DNA from: Podila epigama
Taxonomy: Eukaryota; Mortierellomycota; Mortierellomycetes; Mortierellales; Mortierellaceae
Length of the DNA: 12,769 bases
NCBI GenBank assembly: GCA_015679605.1
Contig: JAAAVE010000851.1
Coordinates: 1-12,769 of the forward strand
Reading direction: 5' to 3'
The notes beneath the pieces are model-generated. The model was not told the DNA's origin and searched no databases. It worked only from the letters and a program-made list of their open reading frames with translations. This document shows positions 1 to 9,301 of the stretch, one piece after another. How positions within the stretch are numbered: the stretch's first letter is position 1; each line of letters opens with the position of its first letter. A program made the position numbers and the translations under genes.

Positions 1-100
1 AAAAAAAAAAAAAAAACAATTTAAAATCACTCAAAGGGGGGAGGGAGAATCCTCCCGAGAAAAAAAAAAATCAATAAAAAAAAAAAATCTTTCCCCGCAT

Positions 101-170
101 CAGTCTCAAGCAAAAAAAAATGTCAACTCGCAGGTCGAATGATAAGGACCCATCGAGTGTGAATGAATAG
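101..170 (+). repeat. Diverged direct repeat, copy A
   Basis: Partner of the copy at 2275-2352. Both contain CAGTCYCA, then TGTCAACTYGYAGGTCGAA (here 121-139; two differences in 19) and then the exact 11-mer GTGTGAATGAA (here 157-167). The spacing between the last two blocks is 8 nt shorter here than in copy B. It may belong to a dispersed repeat family. Confidence 0.45.
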
Positions 171-993
171 AATGAACGAGATGACAAGCAATGGTGTTTG
201 TCTGGTGGTCGTATGGATGGTCGATCTCCACTGGTACCAATGGTAAAAGAAATGTGAGTGAGTGGGATGAATAGAACGGTTTGATCGTATCGCTATGGAA
301 GAGCAAGTGAATAAAACATTGGCCATGCTAACGATGAATGTCCCAAGGCAATGAAACCAAAAGAATCCATCCAAATGAAGGTAGCAACCATTGGCATTGG
401 TATGGCCACTTTTTCACTGAATGGATGGCCGTTTATTTCCATTGCACACATTCAGACACACATTCACACACACCTTGCCCACTTTCCCACTGTAATGCTG
501 TTGCTCAGTCATCTCAATCAAACCAATCCTCACATCAGAAGGCAAGAACTCGGCAAAGGGAAGGCAATTCGAGTGAGCGCCATGGTCTTTCTTTCCTCCC
601 TCTCCTCTTCTCCCTCTTCTTTCTGAATTGACCTGTATTCAATACATCTGTCAAGCTGTCCTGCCCCACATCATTTCACCGCGCTTCCGTCTCACTTTTC
701 CCACACTCTCTTCCCTCTATCCCTCTATCTTTCTCCACTCTGTACGTGTGCGTGTTATTATACATTTGTACGATTTGTACCTTTATCTGTTTGTATGTGT
801 TATATGGCGTCTTTTTTCTTCGTGGGTGCCTTTCTGGAAACCTTTTGAGTGCTTTCCTCAGTTAACGGCACACTGATATCAAGCATAGAAGCAGAAACGT
901 AGTAGTGGCATCCATTCATGATACATTTTCTCAGCGACCATAAAATAAAATAAGATATATAAATGTAATGCGCGTCGCCGCAAGGAGAAACAT

Positions 994-1017
994 ATGTATG
1001 AATGTATGGATGTATAG
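994..1017. repeat. 8-nt tandem repeat, three copies
   Basis: Three adjacent octamers are visible: ATGTATGA, ATGTATGG and ATGTATAG. This is a short imperfect microsatellite in the gene-poor left flank, with no associated gene. Confidence 0.8.
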
Positions 1018-1055
1018 CTGCAGTCCTTTTTTTACAAGAACTTTTTTCTCGTTGA

Positions 1056-1301
1056 AATGTATGTGAGCTTGGTCTTTTTGCGCGCATTGAAAGATGTGAC
1101 CGAGCATTAAAGGCAAATACAGCTGATGCTATTGGTCGATCACCCCCAGTCAAGGCAGAACTACCCAAGGCAGAACCACCCATGGCCGAACCACCCAAGT
1201 CGAGCCACCCAAGCCCCAAGTCGAAAGCACACAAGGCCAAGTCGAAAGCACACAAGACCAAGTCGAAGCCGCCCCGAACCAACCAAGCCCGGAAGCCCTG
1301 A
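1056..1301 (+). other. Possible lysine-rich exon or gene relic
   Basis: From just after a TGA at 1053-1055 to a TGA at 1299-1301 one plus-strand frame stays open for 81 codons without a usable start. Its second half translates to a Lys/Ala/Pro/Ser-rich tail with repeats such as KAEPP and KSKAHKA, resembling basic low-complexity tails such as linker-histone C-termini. The internal repeats are 15 and 21 nt long, so they keep the frame. This could be the last exon of a spliced gene or a decayed fragment, or simply a minisatellite that happens to be open. No upstream exon or start was found. Other frames, including one on the minus strand, are also open here, which weakens the coding case. Confidence 0.2.
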
Positions 1302-1315
1302 AGCCCTGAAGCCCG
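1152..1315. repeat. Compound minisatellite (15-, 21- and 8-nt units)
   Basis: Three successive families of tandem units are visible. Units of 15 nt begin at 1152, 1167 and 1182 (AAGGCAGAACYACCC and a variant), with a 14-nt degenerate copy at 1197. Two 21-nt units begin at 1218 and 1239, differing by one base, with a partial third at 1260. Three octamers GAAGCCCT/GAAGCCCT/GAAGCCCG occupy 1292-1315. The array is richer in G+C than its surroundings and is followed at once by an A-rich tract. Confidence 0.8.
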
Positions 1316-1320
1316 GGAAC

Positions 1321-1362
1321 AATAATAAATAAAATAAAATAAAAATAAAAATAAAAAAAAAA
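1321..1362. repeat. A-rich AAAAT-type tract
   Basis: Runs of AATAA, AAAAT and AAAAAT units end in a stretch of A's. The tract directly follows the minisatellite, so the pair looks like a 3' end with a decayed poly(A) tail or an A-rich microsatellite. I saw no target-site duplication that would prove retroposition. Confidence 0.6.
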
Positions 1363-1676
1363 GAGTCCAAAAAAATGTGCACAATGTCTTGTATTGAAAA
1401 TGATATGTTAAAAAGAATCGTTGAACATGATGAGTATGTCTTCTTTGTCAATGGTGTAGGATGTATTTATAATAATAAAAAAAGCAGTATCAAAAGCATT
1501 GCTTCTTGGGACTTGAGATGAAGAAAGTAGTGATCATGGTTGTTGTTTCGTTGTGGAATGACTCTCTTCTCACTTTGTGATGCACGCAAAGCAGATTAAA
1601 GTATATTTGATCTTCATCTTGCATGTGTGCGCATCAGAAATGCTTCTTTCTCCACATACATCCTGACCCATCGTTG

Positions 1677-1690
1677 ATATGTTAACATAT
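1677..1690. repeat. 14-bp perfect palindrome
   Basis: ATATGTTAACATAT reads the same on both strands. It lies in AT-rich intergenic DNA. It could be a dimeric protein site or a chance palindrome. Confidence 0.6.
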
Positions 1691-1717
1691 GCATTTGTCT
1701 TCAGTTCGAACAAAAGC

Positions 1718-1759
1718 ATCGAGCCATTGACACCAGCTTATTATTCAGATAGGCTCGAT
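1718..1759. repeat. 8-bp perfect inverted repeat, 26-nt loop
   Basis: ATCGAGCC at 1718-1725 is matched by GGCTCGAT at 1752-1759. A transcript of this region could form an 8-bp stem with a 26-nt loop. It is the second of three inverted repeats within about 155 nt. Confidence 0.6.
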
Positions 1760-1812
1760 TACAAAATCATGCTTAGCAGCACAAGCACATTCTTTGCTCT
1801 GCCCAGCCCATG

Positions 1813-1831
1813 CATTGCCATCACGGCAATG
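1813..1831. repeat. Short hairpin, 7-bp stem and 5-nt loop
   Basis: CATTGCC at 1813-1819 pairs perfectly with GGCAATG at 1825-1831 around the loop ATCAC. There is no T run after it, and eukaryotic polymerase II does not use such terminators, so no function is assigned. Confidence 0.6.
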
Positions 1832-2274
1832 AATGAACCCACTTCGTTCTCAGCTTTTTACCATGGTTGTCACCATCGTCATCTGTTGTTCAAACTGTTT
1901 ACTCTTCAGTCTCCACGTCGCATCCTCGGATATGCGCTCAGCACTTTTGGTTGACAACTCCCGTTGTTATTTATTCCTATCTCATTTCATTTCATTTTAT
2001 TTTATTCGTATCTGATGGAGGCGAGTTCAAAGGTCAACCGATTAACAGAAATGGATTGGCTACTCCAATTGTTGCTTGTTGTCTTTTTACTCCTTCAATC
2101 GGTTAAAGTGCGACCTACATTTTTTTTTTTACAAGATCGAACATCAACCATCCACGAGGTGTAGAAACATTATTGAATTGTATGTGGTCTTTCCCTGCTC
2201 CCTGGTCAATATTCTGTTTTTTTTTTTTTTTTTAAAAAAAAATAACAATCCTACTTTACTCAAACAGTTTAGCT

Positions 2275-2352
2275 TCAGTCCCATACAAAGATGTCAACTT
2301 GTAGGTCGAAACGTCGAAAGACAATGTCCCAACGTGTGTGAATGAACAAATG
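2275..2352 (+). repeat. Diverged direct repeat, copy B
   Basis: Partner of the copy at 101-170, same orientation, about 2.17 kb away. The 19-nt core is at 2292-2310 and the 11-mer GTGTGAATGAA at 2336-2346. It sits just downstream of the T16-A9 junction, while copy A also follows A runs. Similarity fades beyond about 80 nt. Confidence 0.45.
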
Positions 2353-2532
2353 AGACAGACAAGAAGCAATAATACTTTCTCTCTCTCTTCTCTGCTCCAC
2401 TTCTTTTGGCCAAATTTTCTTCCAGCCTAATTTGTCTCTCCCCGTCACTTTCCAATGGCCCTTTTTTCAAACATGTAAAATGACAAGTTTCCCTCTCATC
2501 AGAGCGAAGCAAAGCGAAAAAAAGGTAAACAT

Positions 2533-5327
2533 TTATGCAGAAAAGAGTTGAGGGAGATGAATCGAATCACCCGAAGTGTTGATGTTGGTTGGGTCATTGT
2601 GTTGGCTCTTGGTGTTGGTGTTGCTGTCGACATTGTCATCATCGCTGTCAATAACCTCGTACTCTTCCGCACCTTGTTTCATCAAATCGTCAAAGTATTT
2701 ATCCTCTTGAGTTTTCTCTTCATCATCATCCGTGTCCAGGTCAATATAAACAACATCGGGTTTCGATGATGCCGCCTTTGGTGCATTTGATGCTTGATGC
2801 GATATTGGAGAAACGGTATTGTGAGAAGACATCGATCCCGTTACTCCCTGTGCCGTTGATGTCCCCGTTTCTCCTGCTGTTGACGATGCCGTGGTAGCCG
2901 CGGTCGCGGGGACGGTTGTGTCTGCAGAATTGACTAGAGTCCCTGACGCTGTTGATGTTGATGCAGATGCTGCCGAGGCTGCGCCCTTGAAACTGATCGG
3001 TCCGGCCGCCTTGTTCCAACCCGTTGAAGCGTGCAACGCTTCTTCTGCTGCTGCTTTGGCCCTCGCCTCGGTCGCTTGTGCATTCATCAATTTACTCTTG
3101 GCCTTCAAGAGTGGACCCAGGTACGAATCAACATCTAGCCTTGAACGGTTGAAAAACGCGTCACACTCCTCTTGCTGTAATTGAGTCTCTCCTTCGCGCT
3201 GCTGTCGTTCAACTATCCTCCTTCTTGTCACCAGTCGAATCACTTTTCGCCGTGCCTCCCAAAGCATATCTAGTCGTTTGGGATCTTTGAGTACTTCAGG
3301 ATAACATATTTCAGCAAGCTTCCGACTCAGCACAGGTGTAGGTGTCTTCGCGTCTCTGTCTTGTTCCAACAATTCATCTTCGGGCTGTGGAACCCAGTGC
3401 TCTTCAAATTCTATATCCGGAAGGGTCGGTAATAGTGCTGATTGCTGTTGTAGCGGCAATCGCGGTCGTTTAGGTGGTTTTTTTGATGACTCCGGTTGCG
3501 GGTCGGTCCATTGTCCCATTTCCGAATCCGCTCCTTCCTCTTCCCGTCTCTCTATCTCATCCAGACCAGTGATGCCTTCAGGGTCGCCAAACATATCTTG
3601 AAAGGTATTTTCATAAAACACACTCTGAACCAGCGCTCGGTGTTTCAAGATACTATCCGGAACTTTAAACACGTCATCAATAAGAGACACTTGCTGCCTT
3701 TGCCGATGCAATCCTGAAGACTTTTCCGCAGAATTGGCAGGCACTCGATTTTGGTCATCCAATTCAGGCCGCCGACCTTCGGATCGCTGGTGACGTGCCC
3801 AAGATGCGGAAGAAGCTTGTTTTGTTTCGCGAACCCGTTGCTTGAGGTTACTTGTTAGGGCGATGTAAGCTTGCACAAATTGCTTACGAACATCTTGCAT
3901 CTTGAAGGAGCCTTTCGCCGTATTGTTTGTGTCATCATTCGGATCGACACTGGTGAGTGCATGCATCCCCCCTATTGTTGTTCTTTTAAAATAAGAACCG
4001 CCATCTTTCACGCTGAATCCAACATGCTGGTAGTTGTAACAGACGCCGTAGAGTTCAAAGAACTCGATGAGGAGGAGGCCGAGGTTATCGCCTGCGTCGA
4101 TTCTCTTCGATTGTAGTTGTGGATGCATCTGAAGAAAACTCAGGATCATCAGCATGGTCGTGTACGATCCAAGGCCACCGTTAAATACTTCATTGTACCC
4201 CTATCGTCATATTATATTTGGTTGCGGATGATACAAATGCATTGTTAATACAGCTCCACACCGTTCAAGAAATGCTGCATCGTGTTTCTGAAGACGATTG
4301 TTCATTTTTTTAAAGTATTGAGTATTGAAAATAGAAAGCATGTCTACTTACTTTGATCATAAGAAAGTACTTTAAAATAAGGACCATCGGCCGCAGAACG
4401 GGCCATTCCTCCATGGACCTCTTGACAACAGCCGAACTTGATAATCCACTGGTAATATTGAACGAAACGTCGCACGCAATATTCGTCTCGATTTCTTTGA
4501 ACTTTACAAGCGGCACCTTTGCGGTCTTTATCACCGTCACGTCCGTTGCGAGATTGTTATCTCGTAGGTACGTGGCCAGTTTGTAGAGACAATTATGTTT
4601 GTATGGCATATCTAGGAGGACAACCACATCGAGATCGCTATATGTATCAAACAGGAGACGAGTGAACAAATAGCAAAAACGTATGAAGGAGAAAAAGAGA
4701 TATTAGACAAGGAGAGCAGACAGGCTTTGAATAATTGTGAAGATCGCGCATTCAAACTCATCATACTCAAATATACCTTGTAGGCAGATACAACTGTGTG
4801 TCGAAACTACCAAAGATCCTGACCTGAGCTCCTGGCCAGATCCGCTGGACAGATACCTTAATGACTCGAAAGATATATTTCCTGACCTGGTGCTCTTCTC
4901 TCGTGGGTGAGATAAACGTGACGAAATCTTTGAACTCTTGTGTAAGCATTTGTTGTGCCGTCGGTAAAGCCCAATAATTTCGCCGACCCATCCAGGGACA
5001 ACCTGGCGGTGGTCCTGTCGGACCAGCAGTGATGCTGCTGATATCTTCGTCATCATCTTGACTTCGTTTCCGTTTATGACTCTGTGGTTCTTGTCCTGGT
5101 AAGCTCGCCGGTGCTAACCGTTTCTGAGCTTGAACTGCTCCTGCAGAGGAATTGGACGTGTGATTGGTAGCCTTCTCTGCTTCTTTCTCAGAGTCTGATT
5201 CAAACCGGATGAAATCAAGACCGTTTTGGATCTCGTCCTTTGAATTTATAGTCTCGGTATCAAGAGGAGCGATGGGATGTATATTTTCCACATCACTTGA
5301 CATATCCATGTCTGATGTATCCGTCAT
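2533..5327 (-). CDS. TRF4: TRF4/Cid14-type non-canonical poly(A) polymerase
   Basis: Coding exons on the minus strand are 5327-4777, 4637-4352 and 4200-2533 (834 aa), with introns of 139 nt (donor GTATAT, phase 2) and 151 nt (GTAAGT, phase 0). The start sits in a good context (CCACCATGA). The TENT4 family adds short A-tails to aberrant RNAs for exosome decay, in yeast within the nuclear TRAMP complex. Visible parts: an acidic/Ser-rich N-terminus with a basic NLS-like cluster at K85-R88; the nucleotidyltransferase core with GS at 173-174, catalytic D185 and D187 (SDLD, rebuilt only after splicing) and the likely third carboxylate D240; and the PAP-associated segment with NEVFNGGLGSY at 282-292 and the GLLLIEFFELYG stretch near 320. 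The C-terminal half is longer than the core needs and is low complexity: Gln-, Ala/Ser/Thr-rich, then acidic with two SIM-like motifs. Family assignment is firm; TRF4 versus TRF5 cannot be resolved by eye. Its start lies 184 nt downstream of the XPD stop. Confidence 0.93.
2635..2661 (-). other. SUMO-interaction-like motif 2 in TRF4 tail
   Basis: Residues 793-801 read YEVIDSDDD, again hydrophobic residues followed at once by acidic ones with a Ser that could be phosphorylated. It lies about 20 residues after motif 1, a spacing seen in proteins that bind SUMO chains. Function is inferred from pattern only. Confidence 0.35.
2716..2754 (-). other. SUMO-interaction-like motif 1 in TRF4 tail
   Basis: Residues 762-774 of the TRF4 product read VVYIDLDTDDDEE: a short run of Val/Ile/Leu followed by an acidic cluster, the usual form of a SUMO-interacting motif. 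It lies in a disordered-looking acidic tail. Binding is inferred. Confidence 0.4.
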
Positions 5328-5511
5328 GGTGGAAGAAGAAATGAAAAAGTTGGTGCGCGAGAAATCAAGTTTCTCTGCTTTATGAACGATTCAGCTCACG
5401 TGCTTTCCAACTTAAGCTCGTAGATCCAAAGCAAAAAATCCATTAGCATGTTCTCGATTAACGCTCAAAAATAAGCGTTCTTCAAAAGTTATTATTATAT
5501 GAACAAATATG
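5328..5511 (-). promoter_or_regulatory. XPD 3' end and TRF4 5' leader
   Basis: This 184-nt gap must hold the XPD 3' untranslated region and the TRF4 promoter and leader, since both genes run on the minus strand. The minus-strand sequence just before the TRF4 start is pyrimidine-rich and ends CTTCTTCCACC. No TATA box or clear AATAAA is visible. Confidence 0.5.
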
Positions 5512-8500
5512 CTACAAATGGTCAACATCCATGTAGACCGCACCACTAGCCCGCTCTTGCATGAGTCTCTGGGCCTCAGCCATACCGTATTGCTGGATTA
5601 ATTGCTGCTGGACAGAGGTTACTCCACTCTTCTCAATCCGTTCCTTTTGCGCGCGCTGCTTTGCCAACACATCGTCCAAAGTCCACAGACTGACGCCGAG
5701 CTGCGCCTGAGTCTCCAGAGGCTGAGCCATCGAACGCAGAAACTTTTTCGCAATCGCAATGCCCATATCCGTTGACAGGTTGACGCTCGTATCAGTGATA
5801 TATTGGTTGATCCACCGAGGCAACTTGGAACGTTTGTCCTGTCGAGCATACCGCCGGTCCGCAAACACCATGATTCCGTAATCCGTCTTTCCACGTATGA
5901 CACGACCCAAGCACTGGGCTGCATGACGCAACGCATCGAACGTCAAAAAGTCATTCTCTCGTACTCGATGCTCATCGCGCAAAAACTCGAGGCGTGCCTT
6001 GAGAATACGACTCTCCGTGTACTGGTAAGGGATACCAAACATGACGACAGCTCGACCGTAATGATGGTCGAAATCAATTCCCTCTGATACTTTTCCACGC
6101 GCCACGGCCAAGAGAATGGCGCCGCGGCCATTCTCACATGCTCGGCGGTAGTTGTCTAGCGCAATTGAGGTCTCGGCCGCATCAGGCGTCTCGACAAAAA
6201 TGAGCTTTGACTTCCACGCCTGAGTCAGCATTCCCTGTTGAGTGTTTCATTATATAAATATATAAATATATAAAAATGTAAGTTAGGGAGAGTGATTCCG
6301 CATGTGGATATGTATCATCTCATTTTCCCGACAAAAATTGTAGTCACTTACCATCTCATGCCACATGGCAATGATACTTTCCATGTAAAGATAACTGGGA
6401 AAGAAGGCCACGATGCCGTCGGGGACAATTTTGCCAAATTCAATCAAGATATTACCAAAGTTTCGTACCACTGCCGGATCATTTCGAACCTCAAATTTGG
6501 AAGATATTGCCACTTGGTCAGAACCACGCGTGATCACCATTGGCAAGAAACAGTTTCGCGTCAGTGTCATGGGGTAACTTTCTTGGACAGTGGCCTTGAA
6601 ATTCAAAATCTTGGGATACATGTCCAGAGGTGACAAGGTTCCTGAAGTGATAATAACAGACGAGAATCGATCAAAGACCGGCTTGATGGCAATCGACGCA
6701 TCCAAACAGGCGAATCTCAGAATCGGGTTGGGTACAGTCGCATTGTCGTTCTCAAAGGGCTCCAAAATAAGCATGAAGCCCTTGTCATATGTCGCAACAA
6801 GAGTCGCTAGCGATGCAACCTTGGAAAGTGCCGAAAACTCGTCCAAGTTGTTCAACTCCAACGTTCGCACCAAGAGTGCTAGCCGCTCGGCACAGAACCG
6901 TAATGGCTTTTGTTCAATAAACGTGATCTCTTTGACATGTCTCAAGAACGACTGCGGTGTCTCTGCCGTGACGTTCAGCACTCGAAGACGAGTCTTTAGA
7001 TATTCGTTGAACCGCTTCAAGAATGCAACGAAATGTTCTGCTTTGCGAATGTTGCCTGGTACAGCTTCGCGTAGGAGGTCGTCTGGCAAGGCTGGGTTGG
7101 CCATGATCCTGTCCTCATCTCTGGCGTGAAGGGTTTCTTGAAGTCCCTGCACCAATTTTTCATATTCGTCCTTTAGTTTTTCTGATCCTTGCTGCTTCAT
7201 GTGTTCAATTTTTTCAGATAGTTGGCCAATACTCTTTGAGCTGGCCTCCAATGTAGGACGCATAATATCCAAACTTAGAGAGTCAATGCAGACGTTATCT
7301 ATAAAAACGGGCGGTATTTCTGTTAGATTATCCATGTCACCTTCGTGCAATTAGGAGAACAGCATGAGGTAGCAACTCACCAATGTTGTGAGCTTCGTCA
7401 AAAACGACGATTGAATCCTTGGAGAGTTCCTTGGAAATCAGGTCTGCAATCTTAGGATCCAGCATGTAGTGATATGAGTAAATGATGACATTCGCGTGGC
7501 TAAGCTAGATGGTTTTGACAAAGAAGAACTCGAGAGTGAGCATTATGAACAAATCAATGACATTATAAGGGATACGAATGGCTGTGGAGATACTTACCAA
7601 CCGTCGTGCCATGTAATACGGGCAACTGTTTTTTGCTTTCCCAATCTCTTTCAGATCATCCAGTGTGTAGATAGCATCGTCGACCAACTCGCGCACATCA
7701 TTGTTCTCCAGGTTTTCGAAAAAGTTGCATGTCTCTATATCTTGGCCCGCCTGGGCTGATTCACGGACCCAAGGCGCAGTAAGATTTCGACATCGGGCAT
7801 CAACGACTTTTCCCTTCTTTTCTTTGCTGACCGATGGATGAAGACAGAGATTTCTACGACTGGTCAATCCCAAGCCCAAAATTGATTCTTCCAAGCCGCA
7901 GCTCTTTCGGTATGCCACGAGCCTCTTCAACTCTGCCAGTGCCTTTTCGATCTCTGGAACCGTACGCGAGCAGTAAATCAGCTTTCTCTTTTCAGGGTAA
8001 AACTGTAGAAGACGCGCTTTGGTTAGAAAAAAAATAAATCAAACAAAGAAAAATGGTGGCGTCGAAGGGAAATCGAAAAATCAAAAATTGACGTCGTTCA
8101 AAAGAAAGGGGGCACAGCACGACTTTTTTACCTGTTGGTATGATACAATGAGTGACAACAGAGACACAGTCTTGCCAGTTCCTGAAGGCATTTCCAACAC
8201 GCCATGCCCCTAGTTTTGGAAAATAAAAAGACGTGGTATCGTTCAGGTGTTTATCCAAATGTGTAAGAAGAAAATGACTGTTGCTGGCACAAGAGTCTTT
8301 TATACCTGGGCGTCCAGAGTCTGCTTTAGTGAGGTCATATAGGCATATTGTTCTGGGTAGATCCTGTCGTACGGAAAGTACACAGGTAGACCATCGATCT
8401 CAAACCTATCGCGGCGAAAAAGAACATTGCGTTCATACAGAGTGTGAGTATCACAAACCGGAACTTATGCGGAAAAATAAACGTGTTGTCGTGTCAAGAC

Positions 8501-8537
8501 AATCTAATGAATGCCATTTGATTAAGCCTTACAGCAT
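5512..8537 (-). CDS. RAD3: XPD/RAD3 DNA helicase of TFIIH
   Basis: Seven coding exons on the minus strand: 8537-8533, 8405-8306, 8209-8132, 8002-7598, 7504-7381, 7298-6352 and 6234-5512. They encode 793 aa, slightly longer than human XPD because of an extended tail. The six introns are 127, 96, 129, 93, 82 and 117 nt. The family is the 5'-3' superfamily 2 helicase of TFIIH, which opens DNA in nucleotide excision repair and helps anchor the CAK kinase module. Visible: Walker A SGTGKT with K48, the same number as in human XPD and yeast Rad3; four Fe-S cysteines C114, C132, C153 and C188, the human set shifted by two; DEAH at 232-235; the ARCH region roughly 240-450; motif V SEGIDF near 603; and motif [12 protein letters not shown] at 660-669. 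No inactivating change is seen. Human symbol ERCC2; fission yeast rad15. The first exon holds only ATG plus two bases. Confidence 0.96.
6251..6274. repeat. TATATAAA x3 in XPD intron 6
   Basis: Three perfect copies of TATATAAA lie in the intron at 6235-6351, making it the most AT-rich intron of the gene. No effect on splicing is evident. Confidence 0.85.
8533..8537 (-). other. 5-nt coding part of XPD first exon
   Basis: The frame upstream of the conserved [13 protein letters not shown] segment reaches a stop with no ATG, so the start must lie across an intron. ATG-CT at 8537-8533 is followed by donor GTAAGG; the acceptor ATAG ends at 8406, and joining restores the frame to give MLFEIDG. The resulting Walker A lysine number (K48) equals that of human and yeast homologues, which supports this choice. 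Most fungal homologues begin MK or MR, so the Leu at position 2 is slightly unusual. Confidence 0.7.
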
Positions 8538-9135
8538 GTTTTAAGTTGTAATTCGATTCTTTTTGCTCGTGCGCGGGCCTTTTAGTATGTTGACTCTTGA
8601 GCGCGTAGTCTGAAATGCTGTAGAAGTTGATGGGTGAAGCAATGCTTGTACAATGTTGAACAGTTGATGACAAGGAAGAAGGAGTCGCAGGCGGCTTTTT
8701 TTTTCTTTTTTATCTTCTCTGTCCACCCACCTATGTACGCAGTCACACTCGGTGATGAATAACCTTTTTACCAGATCTTTTTTTTTTCCATCTTTTTTTT
8801 CCATCTCGTCTATCATTCATCCTTTCTTTCTCCCTCCTTTCCCCCCTCCCTCCCTTCACTTCTCTCCATGCATATCTGAGCCCTCAATTCGTCGTTCCCT
8901 CATTTGAACCCTACCGTCGCCGTTATTTTTTTATTTTTTTTTAACCACACATTTCGCTGTTGCCCTGAAACAAACAAAGCATAATTCCACCCTTTGACAT
9001 TACATTCTAACTGACGTCTTTGACCTGTCGTTGAGAAGGATCAACGCGTTCGACAACTTGCAACTCTTGACATTTTCCTTTTGAACTTTTGTGCCATCTT
9101 CCTCATACTCCTTCATACTCATCACATTTGACACG
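8538..9135. promoter_or_regulatory. Divergent XPD/TAF14 intergenic region
   Basis: This 598-nt stretch separates the start codons of two divergently transcribed genes, so it should carry both promoters and leaders. The TAF14 side has long T and C/T-rich tracts (about 8770-8870), common upstream of fungal start sites, and an isolated TGACGT (9012-9017), the core of CREB/ATF-type bZIP sites. No clear TATA box was seen on either side. An 89-residue minus-strand open frame here is Lys/Arg-biased and matches no family I know. Confidence 0.6.
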
Positions 9136-9301
9136 ATGCCAACGGTACATTCTCCTTTTTATTTATTTTTGTTATCACATTCCAGTTATCTAGATCATAA
9201 TGTCGCCCAAATCTCTATAACTTATTTTACTAACACAACAAATGTTCGCGTTTTCCATTCATTGTGACACCTTGTAGAAAGTTATCTATAAATCGCTCAA
9301 G
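9136..9301 (+). other. Two tiny coding exons of TAF14
   Basis: Exon 1 (9136-9144) codes for MPT and ends at donor GTACAT. Exon 2 (9278-9301) codes for KVIYKSLK between acceptor TTGTAG and donor GTATGA. Exon 3 starts at 9421 with VITDQN. All three join in phase 0. The placement puts the pocket residues T61, F62 and W81 at the yeast numbers, which is independent support. Homology-blind gene finders would probably start the protein later. Confidence 0.75.

Larger units (their letters stand above)
1..2532. other. Gene-poor left flank with simple repeats
   Basis: I found no convincing gene in this stretch. It opens with A runs (1-16, 61-69, 78-87, 112-120), then mixed sequence, CA-rich DNA near 448-475, a C/T-rich stretch near 590-625, a repeat cluster (994-1362), hairpin-forming sequence (1677-1831), TTTCA/TTTTA pentamers near 1983-2008 and a T16-A9 junction near 2217-2242. 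The open frames here have no recognisable family and biased compositions typical of chance frames over low-complexity DNA. The part next to 2533 should include the 3' untranslated region of the minus-strand TRF4 gene, but I see no clear AATAAA on that strand. Spliced genes with short exons, or non-coding RNAs, cannot be ruled out by eye. Confidence 0.6.

Noticed and set aside
338-631. Overlapping plus-strand open frames of 91-97 codons
   Set aside because: His/Ser-rich translations come from CA- and CT-rich DNA; no domain, no splice partners and two competing frames.
800-1384. 194-codon open frame on the minus strand
   Set aside because: It runs antisense over the minisatellite and A-rich tract, starts with a Phe/Leu-rich stretch made from the A-rich DNA, and resembles no protein family.
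1699-1715. GTTCGAAC resembling a tRNA T-loop
   Set aside because: No acceptor stem, D-arm or anticodon arm at suitable spacing, so not a tRNA.
1867-1960. Minus-strand open stretch with a polar, helix-like translation
   Set aside because: Reads like coding sequence for about 30 codons but is bounded by stops, lacks a start and has no clear exon partners.
1679-2345. Several overlapping plus-strand open frames
   Set aside because: They overlap in different frames, carry Phe-rich runs from T tracts and show no recognisable family.
2294-2512. 72-codon minus-strand frame downstream of TRF4
   Set aside because: Lies where the TRF4 3' untranslated region is expected; no family resemblance.
2891-3184. 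Ala/Val-rich plus-strand frame
   Set aside because: Antisense shadow of the Ala/Ser/Thr-rich part of TRF4.
6590-7129. 179-codon plus-strand frame
   Set aside because: Antisense shadow of the large XPD exon, whose minus-strand translation is strongly conserved.
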